Shown one piece after another: positions 45,185-53,789 of a stretch of 64,000 nt of DNA. Source of the stretch: Oligoflexus sp. (GTDB taxonomy: Bacteria > Bdellovibrionota_B > Oligoflexia > Oligoflexales > Oligoflexaceae). The stretch covers positions 22,753-86,752 of the forward strand of contig JACMPP010000067.1 of NCBI GenBank assembly GCA_014377445.1, given 5' to 3'. Under the pieces are notes generated by a model. The model searched no databases. It was not told where the DNA came from and worked only from the letters and a program-made list of their open reading frames with translations. Made by a program: the position numbers and the translations under genes. Numbering within the stretch: the stretch's first letter is position 1; each line of letters opens with the position of its first letter.

Positions 45185-46462
45185 CTACCTCGCCGACCCA
45201 AAGCCTTCTTCGCTGATTTCGTCCAAATCATCTATTGTGTCGATGCGATTGATGGCGCTGAATGGGTCGCCGCTTTCGCCTGCCAGACGGTTATTTCGTT
45301 GCATTTTTATCGCCAACCGATCCGCGTTGTGCTTGGCCTTGGCATTGGAAGCGTCAAGCTCCACAGCCTTTTGAAAGGCTGCAATTGCGAGTTGGGCCTT
45401 ACCCCATTTCCAAAGACCAATCCCCATGTTGAAGAAGACCCGTGACATGAGATTGGGATATTCGACGAGATAGCCGGCTGCGGTTTTATAGAGCCCCATA
45501 CCCTGGGAATAGTGACCGGCACGCACCGAGGTAATGGCCGCTCCGTTGAAGACCGATGCAAAATCAAAGGGGTCCTGCAGTTGGCGCATGATTTTCAAAG
45601 CATCATTCGCTTCACCCAAAAGAAGTTCGCAGGTCACTTTACCGATTTTCGCTTCGTGAAGGTCGGGATCGGTCAGGAGTGCCTCCCGAAAGTTTCCGAG
45701 AGCCTCCGCCACCTGATACTGATCAAGAAATATCTGACCCAGATCACAGAGACGTTCGGCATTGAAGGGCGAAAGGAGGGAGGCCTGTTCGAGATAATAG
45801 CGGGCTTTGCTGAAGTCCGCCTTCTTCATGTAGCAGCGGGCCAGGAGATGTTTGGCCCTGCTGTCAAAGGGAAAGCGTGCAATAATCCCGATCAGGTGCG
45901 ATTCCGCCTCATCCCAGAGATCCAACTCACACATCGAAAATCCGAGTTCGTCGCCAGCCTGAATATTGTCCGGTTCCGCTAGCCAAAGCGAATGCAGCAA
46001 AGCGCGCGCTTCGTCTTTGCGCTCGGCGACCCTTGCCTTGACTACCATGTCGTAGATTTCGATTTGGAGATCGGTTCGTGTTCCGTAACGCAGCATTTCG
46101 CTCAGGTTTTGTTCCAGTTGGGCCTTGGAGATTTCGCCGGCATGCAACTGCGAGATATTGTATTCGACGGCATAAGCGAGGATTTTCTCGCTTGGAACAT
46201 AAGGGAAAAGGTAGATCGGCCTGGTATCGATGCGATAGCGTCCCTGGGCTTTACGCATCACCTGTACGAGTTCACGTTCGTCCTGATCTGTATCGACGAA
46301 GAGTAAGGCGGCCGGGAAGTCGGCAAGTGCGGACAGGCAACTTTGAAAGTTGTCGCAGGCGATGATGTTCCTGACGCCACGAAACTTCAGCTCGGCCTGG
46401 AGCAAAGTCCGGACATTGAGTCGGCTGACGAAGATGATGGCAGCGGTCTGCGAAATATCCAA
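45185..46462 (-). CDS. Receiver-like domain with TPR repeats
   Basis: About 425 residues. The N-terminal 120 residues look like a CheY-type receiver fold (TAAIIFVSRLNVRTLLQAELKFRG, LLFVDTDQDERE, IYLFPYVPSEKI). The acceptor is probably an Asp in LLFVDTDQDE, while the usual Lys-Pro at the last strand is not clear, so phosphorylation is uncertain. From about residue 150 there are six or seven TPR repeats (for example ARCYMKKADFSKARYYLEQASLLSPFNAERL). TTG 46462 is chosen because it has GGGGAG upstream and begins just before the first strand; TTG 46513 is also in frame. It probably acts as a phospho-dependent or constitutive scaffold. No histidine kinase is adjacent. Confidence 0.75.
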   Translation of the reverse strand: MDISQTAAIIFVSRLNVRTLLQAELKFRGVRNIIACDNFQSCLSALADFPAALLFVDTDQDERELVQVMRKAQGRYRIDTRPIYLFPYVPSEKILAYAVEYNISQLHAGEISKAQLEQNLSEMLRYGTRTDLQIEIYDMVVKARVAERKDEARALLHSLWLAEPDNIQAGDELGFSMCELDLWDEAESHLIGIIARFPFDSRAKHLLARCYMKKADFSKARYYLEQASLLSPFNAERLCDLGQIFLDQYQVAEALGNFREALLTDPDLHEAKIGKVTCELLLGEANDALKIMRQLQDPFDFASVFNGAAITSVRAGHYSQGMGLYKTAAGYLVEYPNLMSRVFFNMGIGLWKWGKAQLAIAAFQKAVELDASNAKAKHNADRLAIKMQRNNRLAGESGDPFSAINRIDTIDDLDEISEEGFGSAR

Positions 46463-46603
46463 GCGCTCGTGCTCCCCTAATAGCCCCAGCCGCTTCGCTC
46501 CCGAAGGATTCAAAAACGATGGGGGACTATTAGGCTTTCGGCAGGACTACGGGCAATCTTAAATGCAGCGAAAAGGGGAAGGAAATAGCGTAGATAGAAC
46601 TAG

Positions 46604-47182
46604 TCAATATTCATCATCGCGAAGGACTACCTTGAGATTGACGTCGGTAACCCAGGTCTGCAAAACATACCTTTCCGACTTTGTCGGTAAGACTTCGTGC
46701 GGATGGGTGATCTGGGCCGGGAATATCACCATCGTGCCCTGAGTCGCCTTGATCTTGACTCCCTGCACAGGAAAGTGCAGCTCGCCGCCTTCCGGAACGT
46801 CGTTCAGGAAGAAGATAACTGTGAGATATCGGAGGCCGTTGGCAGGCTCGATGGGCGATTGGTGATCGTCATGGAAACCGCAGGCGTCGCCTTCGGAATA
46901 TTTTGCCACGATGAATCCATCGTTGATCCATTCGGCAATGCTCTTGTCGGTGAAAGGTTCGGGCAGACGAAAAAAATCAGCGATGTGCGGGTCGGCATAT
47001 TGAGTCGACTTGGTCATCTCCTTGATCCAGGACATCTGCTCTGAAATGTTGAGGTAACGCCGATTCGAATACTCAGGTTGAGGATCATCCTTAACCCGGG
47101 GATCCTGATCAAACTTCGCCATCAAAGCCTTACAGAACTCGACGGGAATGGCATTTGGTATGTGTTTGATATACTGCGGCAT
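46604..47182 (-). CDS. Prolyl 4-hydroxylase-like 2OG-Fe(II) oxygenase
   Basis: A 192-residue double-stranded beta-helix oxygenase. The iron ligands are His104 and Asp106 in CGFHDDHQSP and a distal His at 160-162 in THPHEVLPT, with Arg171 as the probable 2-oxoglutarate anchor. YLTVIFFLNDVPEGGELHFP is the family's core strand pair. Related bacterial enzymes hydroxylate proline or other residues in proteins, so a post-translational role is likely; a PKHD-type role is an alternative. ATG has GGAGGG upstream. It is a single gene. Confidence 0.88.
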   Translation of the reverse strand: MPQYIKHIPNAIPVEFCKALMAKFDQDPRVKDDPQPEYSNRRYLNISEQMSWIKEMTKSTQYADPHIADFFRLPEPFTDKSIAEWINDGFIVAKYSEGDACGFHDDHQSPIEPANGLRYLTVIFFLNDVPEGGELHFPVQGVKIKATQGTMVIFPAQITHPHEVLPTKSERYVLQTWVTDVNLKVVLRDDEY

Positions 47183-47460
47183 CGATGGACCCTCCTAGAG
47201 ACTGACCCTCTATCATAAACCCTTCCCTTTCCCTAGCCCAATCCCACGATTCAAATCATGGATCTCTGGAAGCATATTTTAGCGTTTTATGCAGACAAAA
47301 TGGTTCGAAAAAGTAGGATTTAATGAATTGATATCATTACTTTAAAATAAATTAATGCCGGCTTAGCATGCTTCTTCACAAAAGGGTCTAAGCTTCTGAG
47401 AGAAAATATTGGTATTGATAAACCAAACAACTGATGTAAATATAACGCTATTAATCTATT
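47183..47460. other. AT-rich upstream region of the arginine operon
   Basis: About 280 bases, clearly more AT-rich than its neighbours from 47270 on. No coding frame is seen. A possible promoter for the arginine operon is TTGATA (47415-47420) with TAAATA (47437-47442), spacing 16. This is a weak match and low confidence. Confidence 0.35.
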
Positions 47461-47481
47461 ATATGCACATTAATTGCATAT
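47461..47481. promoter_or_regulatory. Perfect inverted repeat, likely arginine-operon operator
   Basis: ATATGCA (47461-47467) and TGCATAT (47475-47481) form perfect seven-base arms around CATTAAT, 21 bases before the first start codon of the arginine operon. It lies just downstream of a possible promoter, where a repressor would block transcription. ArgR-type boxes are AT-rich 18-base palindromes of similar size but with a TGAAT/ATTCA core, so this is not a standard match. The regulator is unknown. Confidence 0.6.
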
Positions 47482-47502
47482 TTATAGCGAGGTAGAAAAG
47501 GT

Positions 47503-48111
47503 ATGAAATCAATCGTCATCCGAGTTGCCAGCGAAAGTGATGCTATTTTTGCGAGCAAAATATGCGATGAGATGGAAGCGAGTGCAAAAGCCAGAGGCAC
47601 CGGCATCGCCAAGCGCTCTCCGCTCTACCTTGCCGAAAAAATGCGCAAGGCTCAGGCCTATATCGCGTTGGTCGATCATGATGTCGCCGGATTTTGTTAT
47701 ACCGAAAGCTGGAGTGACGGCGCATACATCGCCAACTCCGGACTCATCATATTTCCTGCCTTTCGCATGTCAGGTCTGGCCCGCGATCTCAAGAATTTTG
47801 CGTTTCAGGAATCGCGCAAGGCGAATCCACATGCTAAATTCTTCGGTCTTACCACCAGTCTTGCGGTGATGAACATCAATAGCGAGCTGGGCTATCGCCC
47901 CGTGACATTCAGCGAATTGACCAAAGACGATGACTTTTGGGATAGCTGCAAGAGCTGCGTGAACTACACAACTCTTCAGTCCAAAGACCGTAAAAACTGT
48001 CTTTGCACTGCCATGCTTTTTGATCCTTTGTGGGAAGCCCGAAGACTCGAACGCGAGAAAGAAAAGCTTCTGACCCACGCAGGTAGCGGACAAAAGGTGC
48101 AAAATTTATGA
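47503..48111 (+). CDS. GNAT acetyltransferase, first gene of the arginine operon
   Basis: A 202-residue GNAT-fold protein. The acetyl-CoA loop is FPAFRMSGLARDL, followed by GLTTSLAVMNINSELGYRPV. A cysteine-rich C-terminal segment, CKSCVNY then CLCTAM (Cys-x2-Cys and Cys-x-Cys), may bind zinc. The same kind of GNAT gene stands at the head of arginine clusters in Bacteroidetes, where it is thought to supply the acyl-glutamate-forming step in place of ArgA or ArgJ. That role is inference here; whether it adds acetyl or succinyl is unknown. Its stop overlaps the argC start (ATGA), so the genes are coupled. Binding site GAGG and AAAGG upstream. Confidence 0.82.
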   Translation: MKSIVIRVASESDAIFASKICDEMEASAKARGTGIAKRSPLYLAEKMRKAQAYIALVDHDVAGFCYTESWSDGAYIANSGLIIFPAFRMSGLARDLKNFAFQESRKANPHAKFFGLTTSLAVMNINSELGYRPVTFSELTKDDDFWDSCKSCVNYTTLQSKDRKNCLCTAMLFDPLWEARRLEREKEKLLTHAGSGQKVQNL

Positions 48112-49109
48112 ACCAAAACATACGAGGGAAAGTAAAGGTGAAGGCAGCCGTCATCGGTGCTGCGGGATATGCAGGGGGCGAACTTCTCCGCCTGCTGCTC
48201 GAGCATCCGATGGTCGAGGATCTCCAATGCATCAGCCAGAGCCAGGAGGGTTTGCCTCTCCGCTCGGTTCATGATGATATGTACATGTATGCCGACAAAA
48301 TCTTCGCTGGCGCACTCTCGCCCTGCGACATCGTCTTTCTATGCGGCGATCATGGTCAGACTCAAAAGTTGATTGAGGCGCATGAGGTCTATTCGAAGAC
48401 CTCGCGGGTGATCGATCTGAGCCACGATTTTAGAGACGGCAAAGAAGGCTTTGTTTACGGCCTCTCTGAAGTCAACGGCGAAGAAATCAGCGGCAGTACC
48501 CGCATCGCCAATCCAGGCTGTTTCGCGACGAGCATTCAGCTGGCGCTTGCTCCTCTGGCGAGCCAGGGCCTTTTGCAAAAAACAATTCACATCACGGCTC
48601 TGACAGGATCGACGGGTGCAGGTCAAAAGTTGCAAAAGACCTCGCACTTTTCCCAGAGAAATCAAAATCTCAGTGCCTATAAAGTCTTTGATCATCAGCA
48701 TCTGGCAGAAATCGAAAGAACACTGGGCCGCTTGCAGGGACAGACAGCATCGCCTTTGCCCATGCCCGAGCTGCTTTTTGTCCCCATGCGTGGGCCTTTT
48801 ACCCGGGGGATTTTAACATCTCTCTACACGGGATGCATGGCCTCCGAAGACGAGTTGCTGGCGCTTTACCAGTCTTACTATCGCTTGGCGCCTTTTGTTC
48901 ATGTGAGTGCGGAAGAAATCAATTTGAAAAGCGTGGTCAACACCAACCACGTTCGTCTCTCGGTACAAAAACATAAAGGCCTCGTCCATATCGTGTCCTG
49001 CTTGGACAACCTCCTCAAGGGCGCGAGCGGACAAGCCGTGCAGAATATGAATCTTATGATGAACTGGCCCGCCGACACCGGCCTCCATCTCAAGCCTGTC
49101 GCCTATTAA
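48108..49109 (+). CDS. argC: N-acyl-gamma-glutamyl-phosphate reductase
   Basis: A 333-residue reductase that converts N-acyl-glutamyl phosphate to the semialdehyde, the third step of ornithine/arginine synthesis. The NADPH loop is AAVIGAAGYAGGELLRLL at the N-terminus; catalytic Cys138 is in ANPGCFATS; the His of GPFTRGI and the HVRLSV region complete the site. It begins in a four-base overlap with the GNAT gene and is nine bases from argD. A slightly later GTG is possible. Cytosolic. Confidence 0.95.
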   Translation: MNQNIRGKVKVKAAVIGAAGYAGGELLRLLLEHPMVEDLQCISQSQEGLPLRSVHDDMYMYADKIFAGALSPCDIVFLCGDHGQTQKLIEAHEVYSKTSRVIDLSHDFRDGKEGFVYGLSEVNGEEISGSTRIANPGCFATSIQLALAPLASQGLLQKTIHITALTGSTGAGQKLQKTSHFSQRNQNLSAYKVFDHQHLAEIERTLGRLQGQTASPLPMPELLFVPMRGPFTRGILTSLYTGCMASEDELLALYQSYYRLAPFVHVSAEEINLKSVVNTNHVRLSVQKHKGLVHIVSCLDNLLKGASGQAVQNMNLMMNWPADTGLHLKPVAY

Positions 49110-49118
49110 GGAGTTCTT

Positions 49119-50264
49119 ATGATGACGCTCAACGTCTATCCAAAACTAGACCTCGCCATTAAAAGCTCCCAGGGCATGTGGCTGGAAACAGAATCGGGAC
49201 AGAAAATCCTCGATTTTTACAGTGGCCACGGCGTGATTTCGATCGGCCATTCTCATCCAGTTTGGGTGGCACGCCTTGAGAGCCAGCTCAAACACTTCGC
49301 CTACTATTCGAATCTCGTTCCCTTGAAGGAACAGGAAGAACTCTGTCGCGCTCTTGGCGAGCTCAGCGGCTGTCCCGATTACAATCTCTTCTTTTCGAAC
49401 AGCGGCGCCGAAGCGATCGAGAACGCCTTAAAAACAGCCTCCATACTCAACGGGCGCAGGCAGGTCGTGGCTATGCGTGGCAGCTTTCATGGCCGGACAT
49501 CGCTCGCCGCTCAAATCACGGATGCCTCCAAACTCTGTTCGCCGATCAACAGCGGACTCGATGTTATGTGGGTTCCACTCAATAATATCGAAGCTGCCCG
49601 CGTGGCTATAAGCGGTCAAACCGCAGCGGTTATCATTGAAGGTATTCAAGGCGTCGGGGGAATATGGGAAGGGGACACAGCCTTTTGGCAGGAACTCTCT
49701 TCTCTCTGCCAGGCAAGCGGCGCTTTGCTGATTGCAGATGAAATACAATCGGGCATGGGCCGTAGCGGAGATTTCTTCGCGTTTCAAAAGCATGGTGCAA
49801 AAGTAAAACCCGATATCATCTGTACCGCCAAAGGGCTCGGCAATGGTTTTCCCATCGCGGCGACCTGGATCCACGAGCGCTATGTGATGCCGATGGGTTC
49901 TTTGGGCAGCACCTTTGGGGGCGGACCCCTGGCCTGTCGTGCAGCACTCGCAGTTTGCGAAGTCATAGCCGCTGAAAAGCTTATGACGAACGCAGCGGTT
50001 CAAGGCCAATACTTAATCCAGGGTCTCAGCGAGATTCCAGGCCTTAAGAATATTCGGGGACGTGGCCTCATGCTGGCCTTCGATATTGAGGGGAACTGCG
50101 AAGCGTTGCGCCTGAAACTTCTGCATGACTATGGACTGATCACGGGCAACGCGTCGACCAAGAATACGGTCCGCCTTCTCCCACCCCTTTCGGTGACTCG
50201 CGAGGATTGCGATTATTTCTTTGTTCAACTGAAGTCTGCATTGAAGGAACTCCACATATCATGA
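49119..50264 (+). CDS. argD: Acylornithine aminotransferase
   Basis: A 381-residue class-III PLP aminotransferase that makes N-acylornithine from the semialdehyde and glutamate. SNSGAEAIENALK and the RGSFHGRTSLAAQ segment contact PLP; IADEIQSGMGR carries the cofactor Asp; Lys238 in CTAKGLGNG forms the Schiff base. It sits between argC and argF', overlapping the latter's start. In this pathway it probably takes the acyl form; the exact acyl group depends on the operon's GNAT enzyme. Confidence 0.95.
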   Translation: MMTLNVYPKLDLAIKSSQGMWLETESGQKILDFYSGHGVISIGHSHPVWVARLESQLKHFAYYSNLVPLKEQEELCRALGELSGCPDYNLFFSNSGAEAIENALKTASILNGRRQVVAMRGSFHGRTSLAAQITDASKLCSPINSGLDVMWVPLNNIEAARVAISGQTAAVIIEGIQGVGGIWEGDTAFWQELSSLCQASGALLIADEIQSGMGRSGDFFAFQKHGAKVKPDIICTAKGLGNGFPIAATWIHERYVMPMGSLGSTFGGGPLACRAALAVCEVIAAEKLMTNAAVQGQYLIQGLSEIPGLKNIRGRGLMLAFDIEGNCEALRLKLLHDYGLITGNASTKNTVRLLPPLSVTREDCDYFFVQLKSALKELHIS

Positions 50265-51214
50265 AACATTTTCTAAGCGCTCTCGACGTCGACAATGTCA
50301 GCACACTCGTGGATGAGGCTTTGGCACTCAAGGCCGCACCCTGGTCGCATGAAAATCTCGGCCGACGGCGCACGTTGGGACTGGTGTTTTTTAACCCAAG
50401 CCTTCGAACCCGTTTGAGCACGCAGAAGGCGGCTCAACAACTCGGCATGAATATTCTGTCCATCAACGTCGGCCTCGAGGGATGGACCCTGGAAATGGAA
50501 GACGGCGCGATGATGAACGCGGGTAAGACCGAACACATCAAGGAAGCAGCCGGAGTCCTCGCCCAGTACTGCGATATCATCGCCGTGCGTTGCTTCCCTG
50601 AACTTAAAGACCGCGATTATGATTATCAGGAGACCGTGCTTCAAAAGATCATCAAGTACAGCGGCCGTCCCGTGATATCGCTGGAGTCGGCTACCTTTCA
50701 CCCTCTGCAATCGCTCGCCGACGTCATGACCATTCGGGAAGTCAGCCGGGTGAAGAAACCGAAGATTGTTCTGAGCTGGGCCCCGCATTTCAAAGCGCTG
50801 CCGCAAGCCGTCGCCAACTCTTTTGCGCAGTGGATGCAGTATGTGGATTGTGATTTTACGATCACCCATCCCGAAGGCTACGAGCTGCATCCGGAGATGG
50901 CTGGGAACGCGAAAATCGTTTACGACCAAAGAAAAGCTTTTGAAGGCGCCGACTTTATCTATGTTAAAAACTGGTCCAGCTACAGTCACTACGGGCAGAT
51001 CCTAAGCGAGGATCCCGGCTGGAAAATTACGGCTGAGAAGATGGCCTTAACCGCGACCGGCAACTTCATGCATTGCCTGCCCGTTCGTCGCAATTTCAAA
51101 GTTGAGGACGCCGTGCTGGACAGCCCCGGTTCGCTCGTCCTGCAGCAGGCTCATAATCGAGTTTACTCGGCTCAGGCTGTGCTCAAACGCATACTCGAGT
51201 CGCAGTATGGATAA
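50261..51214 (+). CDS. argF': N-acylornithine carbamoyltransferase (ArgF')
   Basis: A 317-residue transcarbamylase of the acyl-ornithine group, not a normal ornithine carbamoyltransferase. The carbamoyl-phosphate loop is FFNPSLRTRLSTQ; it lacks the DxxSMG ornithine motif and has HCLPVRRN and ESATFHPLQSLAD. Overall it resembles the Bacteroides succinylornithine enzyme (SFAQWM, THPEGYEL, EGADFIY). The specificity residue is Pro90 in that enzyme and Glu92 in Xanthomonas acetylornithine transcarbamylase; here the aligned position is Thr90 (AGKTEHIKEA). Acyl specificity is therefore unclear. ATG 50261 overlaps the argD stop. It makes N-acylcitrulline, which needs a deacylase encoded elsewhere. Confidence 0.93.
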   Translation: MKHFLSALDVDNVSTLVDEALALKAAPWSHENLGRRRTLGLVFFNPSLRTRLSTQKAAQQLGMNILSINVGLEGWTLEMEDGAMMNAGKTEHIKEAAGVLAQYCDIIAVRCFPELKDRDYDYQETVLQKIIKYSGRPVISLESATFHPLQSLADVMTIREVSRVKKPKIVLSWAPHFKALPQAVANSFAQWMQYVDCDFTITHPEGYELHPEMAGNAKIVYDQRKAFEGADFIYVKNWSSYSHYGQILSEDPGWKITAEKMALTATGNFMHCLPVRRNFKVEDAVLDSPGSLVLQQAHNRVYSAQAVLKRILESQYG

Positions 51215-51989
51215 GCTCTATCTCTTTAAAATCGGCGGGAAGGTCATCGACAATCACGCTGCTCTCCAAAGCTTTCTAAAACGTTTTGCCGCCCTCCCCC
51301 ACCCCAAGATCCTGGTACACGGGGGAGGTGTTATCGCCGATCAGATGGCAATGAAACTGAATATTTCGACCGAAATGCACAAGGGCCGCCGTATCACCTC
51401 CGAAGCCATGCGCGATCTTGTAACAATGGTGTATGGCGGGCAAATCAATAAATCCCTGGTGGCATCTCTGCAGAGTCTTGGCTGCGACGCCCTCGGTTGC
51501 ACCGGAGCGGATGCTGGACTTATCCGTTCCAAAAGACGATCGCCGGAACCCGTGGATTTTGGCTTTGTCGGTGACGTGACTGAAGTGCGTAAGGACATGC
51601 TGATCAAACTTCTTAAACTGGGACTGACGCCGGTCTTCGCTCCCTTGAGCTTTGACCAGGAGATCCTGAACACCAATGCCGATGGCATCGCCAGTGCTCT
51701 GGCCCAGGCGCTGGCGGCAGACTATGACGTTCATATGCTCTACTGCTTTGAGCAGGCTGGCGTTTTGCTCGACGTAAAAGATCCCTCGAGTCTGATCGAA
51801 GTTCTCTCCCTTCGTTATTACGAAGATCTATTAAAGGACGGAGTGATTACGGAAGGCATGCTGCCGAAACTGGAGGAATGTTTTCGTGCGCGTAAGCGGG
51901 GGGTGCAACATATTACGTTAGCCGAGGCCTCGGCCTGCCTGAGCCACGCGGAAGGCCAAAGCTTCCGCGGGACCAGAATTGAGCTTTAG
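51207..51989 (+). CDS. argB: N-acylglutamate kinase
   Basis: A 260-residue amino-acid kinase that phosphorylates N-acyl-glutamate. The opening LYLFKIGGKVIDN has the Gly-rich Lys loop, KILVHGGGVIADQMA binds ATP/substrate, and NTNADGIASALAQAL is the conserved C-terminal motif. At 260 residues it is short and Bacteroidetes-like rather than the longer arginine-inhibited form. ATG 51207 lies inside the last codons of argF' (8-base overlap); the earlier in-frame start would lie well inside that gene. It is the last gene of the operon; its end overlaps by four bases the convergent thioredoxin-like gene. Confidence 0.93.
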   Translation: MDKLYLFKIGGKVIDNHAALQSFLKRFAALPHPKILVHGGGVIADQMAMKLNISTEMHKGRRITSEAMRDLVTMVYGGQINKSLVASLQSLGCDALGCTGADAGLIRSKRRSPEPVDFGFVGDVTEVRKDMLIKLLKLGLTPVFAPLSFDQEILNTNADGIASALAQALAADYDVHMLYCFEQAGVLLDVKDPSSLIEVLSLRYYEDLLKDGVITEGMLPKLEECFRARKRGVQHITLAEASACLSHAEGQSFRGTRIEL

Positions 51990-52327
51990 ATAGGCACGAC
52001 GTAGGGCAGAAATTTGAGCTTGTAAAGCATTGCCAGACGCTCGTCGCGGTCGACGATGCAAATCGCATGGTCGGCTTCCGCAGCCAGAAACTTCTTCAAA
52101 ACCTCATCCGCAATCTCTGCGTTATCGTAGCTCGTGACAAAAACCGAATCTTTTGCATAGTCTGGAGTCAGATGCGCTTCGCAGCTTTTGCACCAGGAGG
52201 CAAAAAAAACGACGCGCGTCTTGCCGAGGGCCGCGGCTTTAAATTCAGCTTCCGAAGCTGTCCTGCACCGAGCCGCAAGGGGCGATGCCAGGCTCAAAAA
52301 AAGAAGAAAACCAAGTATGTTCTTCAT
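51986..52327 (-). CDS. Small exported thioredoxin-fold protein
   Basis: A 113-residue protein with a signal peptide (ending LAARC) and a thioredoxin-like core: VVFFASWCKSCEAHL has the CxxC redox motif, and LKFLPYVVPI gives the cis-Pro strand. It is shorter than thioredoxin because the last helix is missing; the C-terminus ends soon after the cis-Pro. It is last in a four-gene minus-strand operon and overlaps the barrel gene by four bases (ATGA). It may keep thiols of the co-encoded Cys-rich proteins reduced. Confidence 0.82.
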   Translation of the reverse strand: MKNILGFLLFLSLASPLAARCRTASEAEFKAAALGKTRVVFFASWCKSCEAHLTPDYAKDSVFVTSYDNAEIADEVLKKFLAAEADHAICIVDRDERLAMLYKLKFLPYVVPI

Positions 52328-53232
52328 AGCGTACGCATCCAGGCTAAAGTGAGGCTCACGAGTTCTGTTGTATTTTTATTCGTAGCGAAAGCGGCTCGTT
52401 TAGAGAGGGTGACGCGATAGTTATCGACCCCTAGAAGCGAAGTTTCAAGGGTTCCATAGAGATCGTGTGATGTTCGATCGGAATTTCGAAGTTCCGATCC
52501 ATTCAAACGTATCGTTGCACGTCTTTCCCGAACCGCACCTCCCATAATTTTCACTTCAGGCGTGACCATAAAGCCGATCGAAACGATTTCCTTTTGCACC
52601 GGACCCGGCAGGAGCCTGCCGCTCTTGGTATCCGCAGCCCAGGGCGCGCTCCGGAGAATGCTGCCCCCAAACATCACAGGCAACATTCCGAACCATGCGT
52701 CGACACCATAGAAGCTTTCGCTATAACCGGTACCAAAGGAATCGAGATAGTTCTCTTTGCGGGCATCCTGCACCGATCGCGTCGTTTTCAATCGATGCGA
52801 GAGCATCACCTGAACCTGAGGCAAATATGGATTGAGCATAGTTTGATTCATGAGATTGTAGCGAAGATTAAGGGAAGTATCGAGTATACCTGTCGCCTGA
52901 CGACTCCCACGGGCATTCCGTCCCACACCTGAGACGAGACTCCCAAATAAACGCTCCGTAATACGTTGAGCAAAGGCCATCTGCATCTGCATTTTCTTCT
53001 CAGGACCCAGATCACGCCGCACATCCCCTTCACTGTCGACATCTTTAAAGTTCGACTGCTGAGCGATATCCAAATAGAATTTTTGATTTTCCATTGGATT
53101 GAGGATGACAGGATCCGCCGCCCCACTCCCGCAGGAGGAGCAAGGGTAAGCCTTGGATGAAACCGAGAGTAACAGCACAGATGTCATGGCCAGAACGAAA
53201 GTGCAGGAGTATCGCTTAACGAACTTCAGCAT
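52324..53232 (-). CDS. Exported barrel-like protein with CSSCGSG motif
   Basis: A 302-residue exported protein. The signal peptide ends at SSKA, and the mature N-terminus starts with YPCSSCGSGAADPVIL, a Cys-x2-Cys motif that could bind metal. The remainder is beta-rich with alternating aromatic strands and ends in LAWMRTL, suggesting an outer-membrane barrel. No family recognised. It overlaps the FixH/YtkA-like gene by 17 bases and the thioredoxin-like gene by four, so the three are co-translated. Possibly part of a metal-handling or cytochrome-oxidase-related set. Confidence 0.75.
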   Translation of the reverse strand: MLKFVKRYSCTFVLAMTSVLLLSVSSKAYPCSSCGSGAADPVILNPMENQKFYLDIAQQSNFKDVDSEGDVRRDLGPEKKMQMQMAFAQRITERLFGSLVSGVGRNARGSRQATGILDTSLNLRYNLMNQTMLNPYLPQVQVMLSHRLKTTRSVQDARKENYLDSFGTGYSESFYGVDAWFGMLPVMFGGSILRSAPWAADTKSGRLLPGPVQKEIVSIGFMVTPEVKIMGGAVRERRATIRLNGSELRNSDRTSHDLYGTLETSLLGVDNYRVTLSKRAAFATNKNTTELVSLTLAWMRTL

Positions 53233-53701
53233 CGATCACCACGCGTACGGAATCAGTTACTCCATTGAGTTCCGCTTCGATATCGACAACCCAGGAGCTG
53301 GCCGCACCCGGCATCGAGAAATAGATATTCTTCACCAGCCAGTGACCAGCTTCTTCTTCGGTGAAAGTCATTTCGTTTTCTTTGATCGAACCGTGACCCA
53401 TGGTGGAGTGATAGAGACGGAAACTCTTAAGGATCGCAGGCGCATGCTCACTCGCGGGTGCACGAAAGTGAATAAGCGCCGAGTTGTTCAAGGTGCCGGC
53501 TTCAAGGCTGGGGCTCCAGGTCACTTCCACGTTGAAAAGACCGTTCTTGGAAACCTTGAGTTGTTCTTCGGAATTGTCTCTTCCGCTGGCGGGGGGAAGA
53601 GCGGGGTTATCCTTTGAATCGGATTTGCTGCCACAGGCACTTACGGAAACGAGAAACGACAACACAATGCCAATATGGACCAGAATATTAGAATATTTCA
53701 T
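53216..53701 (-). CDS. YtkA/FixH-like lipoprotein
   Basis: A 161-residue lipoprotein with lipobox VSAC (Cys23). The rest is an immunoglobulin-like domain of the YtkA/FixH type: FRLYHSTMGHGSIKENEM with the conserved His-Met-Gly-His segment, then AGHWLVKNIYFSMPGAASSWVVDIEAEL. Related domains occur with copper and cytochrome-oxidase assembly proteins, so the His/Met residues may bind copper. It is the second gene of the operon, 88 bases after the upstream Cys-rich gene, and overlaps the barrel-like gene by 17 bases. Confidence 0.78.
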   Translation of the reverse strand: MKYSNILVHIGIVLSFLVSVSACGSKSDSKDNPALPPASGRDNSEEQLKVSKNGLFNVEVTWSPSLEAGTLNNSALIHFRAPASEHAPAILKSFRLYHSTMGHGSIKENEMTFTEEEAGHWLVKNIYFSMPGAASSWVVDIEAELNGVTDSVRVVIDAEVR

Positions 53702-53789
53702 GATTTTTCTTCCTTAAAAATGAGTAGACGTCGCTCATGGCCTTTACTAAGCCAAAGCAGTCCAAAAGAGAGAATTGGTTTTGCGGGAT

